Shown here one piece after another: positions 1 to 8,123 of a DNA stretch of 41,625 nucleotides (the first letter of the stretch is position 1; each line of letters opens with the position of its first letter). Under the pieces are notes generated by a model, which was given only the letters and a program-made list of their open reading frames with translations, did not search any database and was not told the origin of the DNA. The position numbers and the translations under genes are program-made. Origin of the DNA: Ornithomonoglobus_A sp045532455. Lineage in GTDB: Bacteria; Bacillota; Clostridia; UBA1381. The DNA lies in the NCBI GenBank assembly GCA_045532455.1, contig JAZSFX010000029.1, positions 1-41,625 on the forward strand, written 5' to 3'.

Positions 1-579
1 AAACACGGTTTTTCTTTAGGTCTTCAGATGATGACCGGACTTTATAAAAGCACAAGAGAAAAAGATATAGAAACAGCAAAAAGTATTATTGCATTAAAGC
101 CTGATACAGTGAGAATTTATCCGACAATAGTTTTAGAAAATACTCATCTTTCAGAGCTTTTAAAACAAGATGAATATGTTTCACCAACACTTGAAGAAAC
201 TGTTTCACTTTGTGCAGAGCTTTTAGAAATGTTTTATGACAACAACATAAAGGTTATCCGTTTAGGTCTTCATTCAGGTGGGAATGTAGACGACGGCTAT
301 TTAAGTGGACCATATCACCCAGCTTTTGGTGAGCTTTGTGAAAGTGAAATTTACTTGAAGAAAATAAGAAAAAAACTTTTTGAAATTTACAAAAACGATA
401 ACAATTCAGAAATTAAAAATGTTACAATATATGTAAACGAGAAAGAAATTTCAAAAGGAACAGGTCAAAAAGGTAAAAATAAAGCTTGCCTTTTGAGTGA
501 TGGATTTAAAGTTACTATTAAAGGCAAAAATGAATTGGAAAAGTACGAAATTGAAACGGAGAATACAAAATGTATTTGA
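1..579 (+). CDS. Radical SAM protein, Elp3-like family, C-terminal part (5'-truncated by window edge)
   Basis: The reading frame is open from base 1, so the gene begins upstream of the window; an internal Met codon at 28 is not the true start. The visible 192 or so residues carry GLQMMTGLYKST near the beginning, typical of the second half of the radical SAM barrel in the Elp3/YtqA-type family, followed by a region with VRIYPTIVLENT and LRLGLH-like motifs (here IRLGLHSGG). The CxxxCxxC cluster motif would lie in the missing part. The stop overlaps the smc start by 10 bases, suggesting translational coupling. In Clostridia a gene of this kind commonly sits between rnc and smc. Its substrate is not known; a role in tRNA modification is only an inference from the family name. 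Confidence 0.8.
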   Translation, partial: KHGFSLGLQMMTGLYKSTREKDIETAKSIIALKPDTVRIYPTIVLENTHLSELLKQDEYVSPTLEETVSLCAELLEMFYDNNIKVIRLGLHSGGNVDDGYLSGPYHPAFGELCESEIYLKKIRKKLFEIYKNDNNSEIKNVTIYVNEKEISKGTGQKGKNKACLLSDGFKVTIKGKNELEKYEIETENTKCI

Positions 580-3500
580 AAGCAATTGAATTGCAAGGCT
601 TCAAATCCTTTCCGGACAAGACTTTACTTGAATTTGGAAAAGGCATAACAGCAGTAGTTGGCCCTAACGGTAGTGGTAAGAGTAATATTTCTGACGCTAT
701 GCGTTGGGTTTTAGGTGAGCAGAGCACTAAAAATCTTCGTGGTTCAAAAATGGAAGACGTTATTTTTAGTGGTACAGATGCTCGTCGTGCAGTAGGCTTT
801 GCAGAGGTTACTCTTAAATTAGATAATACTGACAGAACACTTAATAACGATAATGATGAGGTAAATGTTACAAGAAGATATTATCGTTCAGGCGAAAGTG
901 AATATAAAATAAACGGACAACCATCAAGACTTAAGGATATACACGAGTTGTTTATGGATACGGGTCTGGGTAGAGACGGATACTCAATCATAGGTCAGGG
1001 CGACGTGGCAAAAATTCTGTCTACCAAGCCTGAGGACAGACGTTCGCTTTTTGAGGAGGCGGCAAGTGTATCAAAGTACAAGTACCGCAAGGAAGAAGCA
1101 ATAAGAAAGCTCACAGGCGTTGAGGAAAATCTTGTCCGTATAGGTGATATAACTCTTGAACTCGAAAATCAGGTAGGACCGCTTAAGCGCCAGTCGGAAA
1201 AAGCGCGTAAGTATGTTGAGTTATACACCGAATACAAGGTGCTCGACATAAATATGAGCCTTATAACTCTCGAGAAGAACAAAGCACAAGCTGAGGAAAC
1301 AGATGCTCTTTATAAGAGTGTTCAGGAAGAACTTGCCGAGGCAAGAAACGAAGAACACGAAACAGGCTCAAAGTTTGAGGCACTTCAGGAGCAAAGCCGC
1401 GAAAAAGACGAGGAAAAGAACTCACAAAACGAGTGCTTAAGAGAAAATGCCGAAAAGGCTATGGAAATAAAGAAGGATATTTCCATCACACAGAATAATA
1501 TTGCAAACAATAACGATATGATAAAACGTATCGAGGCGGAAATTTCGGGAATAAACGAAAAGAACAACGAGCGCAAAAACCAGATTAAAGAGTACGAACT
1601 CCAGATAGAGCAAAAAGAAGCTGAGGCAAAGGAGATTTTAGAGGTATTTGACCGTATGCAGAATGAAAGCGGTGATACTTCCAAAAAGCAAGAGGAAATA
1701 TATAAAACCATCGAGGACAAAAAATCTGCTTTTGCACAGTGCCAGAACGATAGCGCGGCCTTAAACGAAAAAATAAGCGGTGTAGAAAAGCTAAGAGAAA
1801 GCTATATAAAAAGACGTGAAGAAATTGAGCTCGAAATAAAGCAGTTCGGACTTGACAGTGAGAGCATAAAAAAGGAAATAGAAGAAAACGAAAAAAACAT
1901 CTCACAAAAGCAAGAAAAGCTATCAAAGCTCAAAGTAACAACCGACGAAAAATCACAATCACTGCAAAATGTTCAGGGTGAACTTTCAAAAGTAACAGAT
2001 AATATAAACACATACCAGGTTGAATACAATTCCAAATCATCGCAAAAGAAGATTTTAGAGGGTATGGAAAACGACTATGAGGGCTTTTCACGAAGTGTAA
2101 AGGCTGTTCTTAAAGCGCCCGAGCTTAAAAAGCTGTCAATTTACGGTGCTCTGTCGGGCCTTATGGAAGTTAAAAAGGAATATGTAGTAGCGATAGAGGC
2201 AACTCTTGGAGGAGCAATGCAGAACATTGTAGTTGAATCCGAAGAGGATGCAAAAGAGGCTATTGCATACTTACGTAAAACCAATAACGGCAGAGCAACA
2301 TTTTTACCAATAACCTCGGTAAAGGGCAGAGAACTCGAAAATGCAAAAGATGTTATAAAAGAGCAGGGCGTTATAGGTATTGCCAATAAGCTCATCTCGT
2401 ATGATAAAAAGTACGACGGAATTATGGCAAGTCTTTTAGGCAGAGTAGTTGTTGTAGATAACATAGATAACGCTATTGCGCTTTCTAAAAAGTTCGGCTA
2501 CAAGTTTAGAGCAGTTACTTTAGAGGGAGATTTGTTAAACAGTGGTGGCTCAATGTCGGGCGGTAGTGTGAATAAGCAAAGCGGATTTTTGTCGCGTGCA
2601 TCACAAATCAAAGAGCTTGGCAAAGATATTACCACACTTTCATCAAAGCTCAGAGAATTAACCCAAAAGCAAGAGGAGCTTCAAAAAGAAAAAGACCTCA
2701 TTAACACACAACTTGAGACATATATACCTATGGTGCGTGAATATGAAGACGAAATTTTAAGGCTCGAAAATGCGTGCATATACTTGCATCAGGGTATCGA
2801 AACTGCAGACAAAAACCGCGAGGTATCAAACAACGAGCAGGAAAAAATCGAAGAAATTCTAAAGAACTCGTCAGAGGAATGTGCAATATTGTTATCCGAG
2901 TTAAGAAGCGCACAAAACAAGGCACATGAACTTGAAGAAGAAATAAAAGAGTGTGAGGAAGAATATGCGCGAACTTCTCAGCAAAAGGAAGAGCAGTCAG
3001 AAAAAATTATGGACGAAACTGTCCGTCTTGGCGCACTCAAAAAGGATATTGAGCTTATAAAAACACAGATCGAGAGTACAAATGCAGAGATTGTATCACA
3101 AGCTGACAGTATTCTAATAAAGCAAAAAGATATTGAGGATATAAAGAATACAGTCAAGGTTATGGAGCAGACCATCGAGGAAAAACGTACTCTTTGGGAA
3201 CAAACTCAAAAGAGAGGCGAAGAAATTGTCCTCGTTATCGAGAATATCGACAAACAAAAAGAGACTATTGCCAACTCCCTAAAGCAAATACAAGACTCAA
3301 ATAAAACTCTTACCGATAAGCTTTTAAATCTTCAACAAGAGCTCTCACGTGTCGAAAACAAGAACACAAAGCTCGAAATGGAGCGCGAGGGAATAGTAAA
3401 TCGTCTTTGGGAGGACTATGAGCTTACTATAACGGTTGCCACAGAGGAGCGCACAGAGGTCGAAAACGAAAAAGAAGCATATGAGCGCCTTAGTGAGCTG

Positions 3501-4136
3501 AAAACTGCAATAAAAGCTCTTGGTAATGTAAATGTAGACTCAATAGAGGAATACAAGGCAGTAAAGGAAAGATACGAATTCTTAAGTGAGCAAAAGAAAG
3601 ATCTGGAAAAATCCAAAGAAAACCTTACCGAAATAATCGACTCTATGGCAGAACTAATCGAAGAACATTTCGAGGAGCAGCTGAACGAGATTAACAAAAG
3701 CTTTTCACAAGTTTTCTCGGAGCTTTTTGGCGGCGGTAATGGCAGACTCTATCTCTCCGACCCCGACAATGTATTGGAAAGCGGTATAGAAATAGAAGTT
3801 CAATTACCAGGTAAAGGCTTGCAAAATCTTAACCTTTACTCAGGCGGTGAAAAGTCGTTTATAGCTATTGCACTTCTGTTTGCGATACTAAGAGTTAAAC
3901 CGACACCGTTCTGTATCTTAGACGAGATTGACGCGGCACTTGACGACGTAAACGTATCAAGATTTGCAACCTACCTCAAAAACTATGTTGAGAATACACA
4001 GTTTATAGTTATAACACACAGACGTGGTACAATGGAAGCGGCGAATATTTTGTATGGTGTAACCATGCAGGAAAAAGGTGTTTCTAAATTGTTATCACTT
4101 CTTATTGACGACGTTGACGAAAACTTAGTTAAATAA
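570..4136 (+). CDS. smc: Chromosome segregation SMC protein
   Basis: This 1188-residue protein is the ATPase core of the bacterial condensin, which with ScpA and ScpB compacts and segregates the chromosome. The N-terminal head has Walker A GPNGSGKS at residues 31-38. Two long, charged coiled-coil arms (about 170-500 and 680-1030) flank a hinge near 520-680 containing GALSGL and GRATFLPI. The C-terminal head has the ABC signature LYSGGEKS near 1090 and Walker B CILDEID near 1115-1121, followed by the D-loop and the ITHRRGTME switch. The length is normal for bacterial SMC. The start overlaps the upstream radical SAM gene by 10 bases and ftsY follows after 23 bases, so the three are probably one operon. 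All ATPase motifs are intact. Confidence 0.97.
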   Translation: MYLKAIELQGFKSFPDKTLLEFGKGITAVVGPNGSGKSNISDAMRWVLGEQSTKNLRGSKMEDVIFSGTDARRAVGFAEVTLKLDNTDRTLNNDNDEVNVTRRYYRSGESEYKINGQPSRLKDIHELFMDTGLGRDGYSIIGQGDVAKILSTKPEDRRSLFEEAASVSKYKYRKEEAIRKLTGVEENLVRIGDITLELENQVGPLKRQSEKARKYVELYTEYKVLDINMSLITLEKNKAQAEETDALYKSVQEELAEARNEEHETGSKFEALQEQSREKDEEKNSQNECLRENAEKAMEIKKDISITQNNIANNNDMIKRIEAEISGINEKNNERKNQIKEYELQIEQKEAEAKEILEVFDRMQNESGDTSKKQEEIYKTIEDKKSAFAQCQNDSAALNEKISGVEKLRESYIKRREEIELEIKQFGLDSESIKKEIEENEKNISQKQEKLSKLKVTTDEKSQSLQNVQGELSKVTDNINTYQVEYNSKSSQKKILEGMENDYEGFSRSVKAVLKAPELKKLSIYGALSGLMEVKKEYVVAIEATLGGAMQNIVVESEEDAKEAIAYLRKTNNGRATFLPITSVKGRELENAKDVIKEQGVIGIANKLISYDKKYDGIMASLLGRVVVVDNIDNAIALSKKFGYKFRAVTLEGDLLNSGGSMSGGSVNKQSGFLSRASQIKELGKDITTLSSKLRELTQKQEELQKEKDLINTQLETYIPMVREYEDEILRLENACIYLHQGIETADKNREVSNNEQEKIEEILKNSSEECAILLSELRSAQNKAHELEEEIKECEEEYARTSQQKEEQSEKIMDETVRLGALKKDIELIKTQIESTNAEIVSQADSILIKQKDIEDIKNTVKVMEQTIEEKRTLWEQTQKRGEEIVLVIENIDKQKETIANSLKQIQDSNKTLTDKLLNLQQELSRVENKNTKLEMEREGIVNRLWEDYELTITVATEERTEVENEKEAYERLSELKTAIKALGNVNVDSIEEYKAVKERYEFLSEQKKDLEKSKENLTEIIDSMAELIEEHFEEQLNEINKSFSQVFSELFGGGNGRLYLSDPDNVLESGIEIEVQLPGKGLQNLNLYSGGEKSFIAIALLFAILRVKPTPFCILDEIDAALDDVNVSRFATYLKNYVENTQFIVITHRRGTMEAANILYGVTMQEKGVSKLLSLLIDDVDENLVK

Positions 4137-4159
4137 ATATCAGTAAGAAAGGCAACAGT

Positions 4160-5071
4160 ATGGGATTTTTTGAAAAACTAAAACAAGGTCTCAAAAAAAC
4201 GAGCAATGCCATAGGCGACCAGGTGAATCAGGTATTTTCCGTATTTGTAAAGGTCGACGAGGAATTGTTCGAAAATCTTGAAGAAGCTCTTATTATGGCG
4301 GATATCGGGTTTGAAACCTCTACGTATATCATAGACGAGTTGCGCCAGAGAGTAAAATTAAAGCACATAACTGACGGTAATCTTGTAAAAGAGGAGTTGC
4401 AGCTTGTAATTTCGGAAATTTTACAACAAAGCGACAGTGAAATGCATATAGAAAACACACCTGCCATAATACTTGTAATAGGCGTAAACGGTGTGGGTAA
4501 AACCACAAGCATAGGCAAAATGGCAATGCACTACAAAGCAAGGGGTAAGCGCGTAATGCTTGCGGCGGCGGATACATTCAGAGCCGCGGCAATAGACCAG
4601 CTTGATATATGGGCAAAGAGAGCAGAGTGCGAAATAATAAAGCATCAGGAAAACAGCGACCCTGCCGCAGTGGTGTATGACGCGTGCAATGCGGCAAAGG
4701 CAAGGGGCGTAGATGTACTTATATGCGACACTGCGGGCAGACTCCACAACAAAAAGAACCTGATGGCAGAGCTTGAGAAGATTAACAGAGTAATTTCGAG
4801 AGAACTACCCGACTCCTCAAGAGAAACACTGCTTGTACTCGATGCAACTACAGGTCAGAACGCAGTGAGTCAGGCTCAACTCTTTGGTGAGGTGGCAGAT
4901 ATTTCTGGCCTCATTTTAACAAAGCTTGACGGTACCGCAAAGGGCGGAATTGTAATAGCACTTTCAAGAGAAAAGAATATGAGTGTAAAATTTGTTGGTG
5001 TGGGGGAGGGCATAGACGACCTGCAGGAGTTCAACCCCACAGATTTTGCAAAGGCAATATTTGACGAGTGA
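4160..5071 (+). CDS. ftsY: Signal recognition particle receptor FtsY
   Basis: FtsY is the SRP receptor GTPase that docks ribosome-nascent chain complexes at the membrane. The 303-residue protein has a short N-terminal region and NG domain. Visible motifs are G1 GVNGVGKTTSIGK (108-120), the insertion-box motif DTFRAAAIDQL, G3 DTAGRLHNK, G4 TKLDGTAKGG and the C-terminal GVGEGIDDLQEF that ends essentially all FtsY proteins. The acidic A domain of Gram-negative FtsY is absent, as usual in Firmicutes. The start is set by AAGAAAGG eleven bases upstream. It follows smc in the common Clostridia order smc-ftsY, and the next gene starts 7 bases after its stop. Confidence 0.97.
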   Translation: MGFFEKLKQGLKKTSNAIGDQVNQVFSVFVKVDEELFENLEEALIMADIGFETSTYIIDELRQRVKLKHITDGNLVKEELQLVISEILQQSDSEMHIENTPAIILVIGVNGVGKTTSIGKMAMHYKARGKRVMLAAADTFRAAAIDQLDIWAKRAECEIIKHQENSDPAAVVYDACNAAKARGVDVLICDTAGRLHNKKNLMAELEKINRVISRELPDSSRETLLVLDATTGQNAVSQAQLFGEVADISGLILTKLDGTAKGGIVIALSREKNMSVKFVGVGEGIDDLQEFNPTDFAKAIFDE

Positions 5072-5078
5072 TTTAACA

Positions 5079-5921
5079 ATGGAAAAATACAAAGAAGCAG
5101 AAAAAAGCATAATTACAACATATCGAAAGGGCATATGGCGAAAGTTCACCACTGCCATAAATAAATATGAACTAATATGTGAGGGCGACAAAATTGCAGT
5201 GTGTATTTCGGGCGGAAAGGATTCGATGCTCCTTGCAAAATGTATGCAGGAAATTCACCGCCACGGAGTTGTTAAATTCGACCTCGAATTTATGGTTATG
5301 GACCCTGGCTATAATCCACAAAATCGCGAAAAGATAATAGAAAATGCAAAAACATTAAATATTCCCATTCATATTTTTAATACGCAGATTTTTGATTCAG
5401 TTGCAAATGTGGGCGACCATCCATGTTATTTATGTGCAAGAATGCGGCGGGGTTATCTTTACAAAGAGGCGCAAAGACTCGGTTGCAATAAAATAGCATT
5501 GGGACATCATTTCGACGACGTAATCGAAACAATTCTTATGGGAATGCTGTACGGTGCGCAAATCCAGACTATGATGCCAAAGCTTCACAGTACAAACCAT
5601 CCTGGTATGGAGCTTATCAGGCCTCTTTATCTTGTAAAGGAAAAGGAAGTTATAGCATGGGCAAAACGACACGAGCTTGATTTTATTCAGTGTGCATGCA
5701 GATTTACCGAAAATTGCGAAAAAAACCCCGACGGTAAAGAAAACTCAAAACGTCGCGAGATGAAAGAGTTAATAAAGCAGTTCCGAAAAACAAGCCCATA
5801 TATAGATATGAATATTTTTAACAGTGTACACGACGTTAATTTATCCACTATTATAGGCTATCATAATAACGAAATGTCATATAATTTCCTTGATGATTAT
5901 GACGATAGAGGAACAAAATAA
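5079..5921 (+). CDS. TtcA-family PP-loop ATPase, probable tRNA 2-thiolation enzyme
   Basis: The 280-residue protein has the adenylating PP-loop SGGKDS at 44-49, a CxxC pair at C116/C119 (in HPCYLCARMRRG), the LGHHFDDVIET motif, and further cysteines in QCACRF. This set matches the TtcA/TtuA-like family, which adenylates a tRNA base and inserts sulfur through an iron-sulfur cluster; TtcA itself makes 2-thiocytidine at position 32. The exact target cannot be read from sequence. The start at 5079 (MEKYKEAEKS) is preferred over an in-frame Met at 5046 because the latter would overlap ftsY by 26 bases. The ribosome-binding site is weak, consistent with coupling to ftsY. It ends the smc-ftsY operon. 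Confidence 0.8.
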   Translation: MEKYKEAEKSIITTYRKGIWRKFTTAINKYELICEGDKIAVCISGGKDSMLLAKCMQEIHRHGVVKFDLEFMVMDPGYNPQNREKIIENAKTLNIPIHIFNTQIFDSVANVGDHPCYLCARMRRGYLYKEAQRLGCNKIALGHHFDDVIETILMGMLYGAQIQTMMPKLHSTNHPGMELIRPLYLVKEKEVIAWAKRHELDFIQCACRFTENCEKNPDGKENSKRREMKELIKQFRKTSPYIDMNIFNSVHDVNLSTIIGYHNNEMSYNFLDDYDDRGTK

Positions 5922-5971
5922 TAAAAAATGTAAAAAAATATAAAAAACCCCTTTATTTTTTATAAAACATA

Positions 5972-5980
5972 TGGTATAAT
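5972..5980 (+). promoter_or_regulatory. Extended -10 promoter for scfA
   Basis: TGGTATAAT is a perfect TATAAT with the TGn extension. No good -35 is seen 17 bases upstream (TTTATT-like). It lies 78 bases before the SCIFF precursor start and after the previous operon, so a separate transcript starting near 5987 is likely. Confidence 0.6.
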
Positions 5981-6057
5981 GTAAGTAATAATTGATATTT
6001 CTCTTTTGGGGGAGATTTCAATAAAGAATAATATTAGTGAAAGGTATGGGATTTATT

Positions 6058-6201
6058 ATGAAACATATTCAAACTTTAAACAAAGCAAATTTAAAAGACA
6101 GCGCAAAGCATGGCGGTTGCGGCGAGTGTCAGACATCATGTCAATCAGCATGTAAAACTTCTTGCACAGTTGCAAACCAGAAGTGCGAAAATGCTGAGTA
6201 A
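6058..6201 (+). CDS. scfA: SCIFF peptide precursor (six cysteines in forty-five residues)
   Basis: The 47-residue peptide begins MKHIQTLNKANLKDSAKHGG and ends with a Cys-rich core: GCGECQTSC, QSACKTSC and NQKC, including a CxxC-type spacing and six closely placed cysteines. This is the SCIFF ranthipeptide precursor, a ribosomal peptide found almost throughout Clostridia, in which a partner radical SAM enzyme forms thioether bonds from Cys to neighbouring residues such as Thr. The first 20 residues are the leader. The start at 6058 is preferred over an in-frame ATG at 6046 because AAAGG lies immediately before 6046 but about 13 bases before 6058. The partner maturase follows at 6302. The biological role of mature SCIFF is not established; no dedicated exporter or protease is seen beside it here. 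Confidence 0.95.
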   Translation: MKHIQTLNKANLKDSAKHGGCGECQTSCQSACKTSCTVANQKCENAE

Positions 6202-6228
6202 TTAAAACTCAAGAAAGTTTGGTGCATC

Positions 6229-6252
6229 AAAAAGCGGAATACCGTTATTTTT
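6229..6252 (+). promoter_or_regulatory. Small hairpin between scfA and scfB
   Basis: AAAAAGCGG, an AATA loop and CCGTTATTTTT form an imperfect stem ending in a T-rich run in the 100-base gap. It could partly terminate or protect the short scfA message so that precursor exceeds maturase. Two GGTGCA copies (6221-6226 and 6253-6258) bracket it. This is an inference from sequence only. Confidence 0.35.
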
Positions 6253-6301
6253 GGTGCACTTTTCTTTACCTGTAAAACAAAAGTGAAAAGAGGATTTTTC
6301 A

Positions 6302-7675
6302 GTGATACATAAATATAAGCAAATGGGACTTGATATTGTCCTTGACGTATATTCGGGTGCAGTCCATGTAGTAGACGACGTGGTGTATGATATTTTAGAC
6401 TATATTATAGAACCGTTTTTTGCAGAAAGTAAGTGCCCCGATTTCATAAAGGAAGCACTGCTGACAAAATACAGTGCAGAGGACATCGAAGAAGGATATG
6501 GAGAAATCTGTGCTCTTGCAAGTGCAGGTCAGCTTTTTACAGACGACTCTTATGCCGATATTGCAAAAAATTGGAACAAGCAATCGGTTGTTAAGGCGCT
6601 GTGTCTGCACGTTGCCCACGATTGTAATTTGCGTTGTAAATATTGCTTTGGCGATACGGGCGAATACAAGGGTGGAAGATGCCTTATGAGCAGTGAAGTC
6701 GGTAAAAAAGCCATTGATTTTGTTATAAAAAACAGTGCAAACAGACACAACATCGAAATTGATTATTTTGGCGGTGAGCCTTTGATGAATTTTGAGGTTG
6801 TAAAAGAAATAACCGACTATGCAAGAGAGCAAGGCAAAAAGCACAATAAAAATTTCAGATTTACAATCACAACAAACGGTATTTTGCTTGATGATGAAAT
6901 TCAGGAATATATAAACGAGAATATGTCGAATGTTGTTTTATCGCTTGATGGCGAAAAAGAAACAAACGACAAAATGCGCCCCACAGTAAACGGTAAAGGA
7001 TCATATGATATAATTGTTCCAAAATTCAAGGCGATGGCAAAGAGCAGAAATCAGGATAATTACTATGTAAGAGGAACTTTTACCGCGTATAACACCGACT
7101 TTGCAAAAGACGTTATACACCTTGCAGACCTTGGCTTTAAGCAGACAAGTGTTGAGCCTGTTGTTGCACCGTACGAGGAGGATTATGCACTAAGGGATGA
7201 GCATATCCAGACCGTATTTAAAGAATACGAAAAGCTTGCCGAGGAATATGTAAAAAGATGGCGTGAGGGTAATTGGTTTAATTTCTTCCATTTTATGATA
7301 GACCTCGACCAAGGTCCGTGCGCTATAAAGCGTCTTTCGGGTTGCGGTGCAGGGCATGAGTATCTTGCTATATCACCGCAGGGGGACATATATCCGTGTC
7401 ATCAGTTTGTTGGTAATACCGACTACAAAATGGGTAATGTTTTCGATGGTGAAATAGATGAGGATATAAAAAAGACATTTGAAAAATCAAATGTCTACAC
7501 AAAGAAGAAGTGCGAAAACTGCTTTGCAAAGTTCTATTGCAGCGGTGGTTGCAGTGCAAATGCAGTTAACTTCAACGGTGATATAAATAAGCCCTACGAA
7601 CTATCATGTGAGTTCGAAAAGAAAAGGGTAGAGTGTGCAATTGCAATAGAGGCAATAAAGAAACTAGAAAAATAA
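6302..7675 (+). CDS. scfB: SCIFF maturase, SPASM-domain radical SAM enzyme
   Basis: The 457-residue enzyme installs thioether crosslinks in the SCIFF precursor. Its start reads MIHKYKQMGLDIVLD then a GAVHVVDDVVYDIL segment, the precursor-recognition (RRE-like) N-terminus typical of this family. The radical SAM cluster motif is C108xxxC112xxC115 (CNLRCKYC), followed by the GGEPLMN motif. The C-terminal SPASM region carries auxiliary cluster cysteines, including CGAGHEYLAISPQG...C and C404xxC407 with FYCSGGC (C413, C417). The start is GTG at 6302, supported by AAAAGAGG eight bases upstream. Position just after scfA matches the universal pair. All expected cluster ligands appear present. A strong bidirectional terminator follows the stop. 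Confidence 0.95.
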   Translation: MIHKYKQMGLDIVLDVYSGAVHVVDDVVYDILDYIIEPFFAESKCPDFIKEALLTKYSAEDIEEGYGEICALASAGQLFTDDSYADIAKNWNKQSVVKALCLHVAHDCNLRCKYCFGDTGEYKGGRCLMSSEVGKKAIDFVIKNSANRHNIEIDYFGGEPLMNFEVVKEITDYAREQGKKHNKNFRFTITTNGILLDDEIQEYINENMSNVVLSLDGEKETNDKMRPTVNGKGSYDIIVPKFKAMAKSRNQDNYYVRGTFTAYNTDFAKDVIHLADLGFKQTSVEPVVAPYEEDYALRDEHIQTVFKEYEKLAEEYVKRWREGNWFNFFHFMIDLDQGPCAIKRLSGCGAGHEYLAISPQGDIYPCHQFVGNTDYKMGNVFDGEIDEDIKKTFEKSNVYTKKKCENCFAKFYCSGGCSANAVNFNGDINKPYELSCEFEKKRVECAIAIEAIKKLEK

Positions 7676-7711
7676 CAAAAGAGGGACACAAAATTTTGTG
7701 TCCCTTTTGTT
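7674..7711. terminator. Bidirectional terminator between scfB and the DtxR-like gene
   Basis: AACAAAA plus GGGACACAAAA pairs with TTTTGTGTCCC plus TTTTGTT with only a 2-base GA bulge. The A-run and T-run flanks make it work for both convergent genes. Confidence 0.9.
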
Positions 7712-8078
7712 ATTTAATACTATCAACAATATCTTTTATTCTCTCAAAGCTTTCCTCGCTTATAACGTGCTCTATTTTGCACGCGTCAGCGCTTGCCGCT
7801 TCTTCGCTAACACCGATTGAAATCAAGTGTTTTTTTATGATTTTATGTCTTTCGTATATTTTGTTGGCAACATTAATTCCCTCGTCTGTTAAGAGTAATG
7901 AACCGTTTTCATCTATGGTGATATACCCGCCCGATTTTAAAAGCCCTACTGCTCGGCTTACAGACGGTTTTGATACGCCGAGTTCTCTTGCAATGTCTAT
8001 TGAACGAACATAGCCCAGCTTCTCTTTTAATATTAAAATTGTTTCGAGATAGTTTTCTCCTGATTCGTATAAAGACAT
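7710..8078 (-). CDS. DtxR/MntR-family metal-dependent transcriptional repressor
   Basis: The 122-residue protein has an N-terminal winged helix-turn-helix (SIDIARELGVSKPSVSRAV, about 26-44, with wing near 53-63) and a C-terminal metal-binding and dimerisation domain. Aligned by eye with known members, the metal-site positions are N9, E12, H78, C100, E103 and H104. Cys at 100 resembles iron-responsive DtxR/IdeR (Cys102), whereas manganese-type MntR has Glu there; N9 matches neither family's usual Met or Asp. The SH3-like third domain of DtxR is absent. It lies 45 bases downstream of an esterase gene on the same strand and may be co-transcribed. GGAGGTAAAC precedes the start. The regulated metal and targets are not evident; no transporter gene is adjacent. 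Confidence 0.88.
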   Translation of the reverse strand: MSLYESGENYLETILILKEKLGYVRSIDIARELGVSKPSVSRAVGLLKSGGYITIDENGSLLLTDEGINVANKIYERHKIIKKHLISIGVSEEAASADACKIEHVISEESFERIKDIVDSIK

Positions 8079-8123
8079 TGTTTACCTCCATTCTATCAAT
8101 AATTTACCACAGTAAAAACCAAA

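Noticed and set aside
7633..8013. An open plus-strand frame of 126 codons across the end of scfB and antisense to the DtxR gene
   Set aside because: It runs through a bidirectional terminator, lacks a ribosome-binding site and is antisense to a clear DtxR-family protein.
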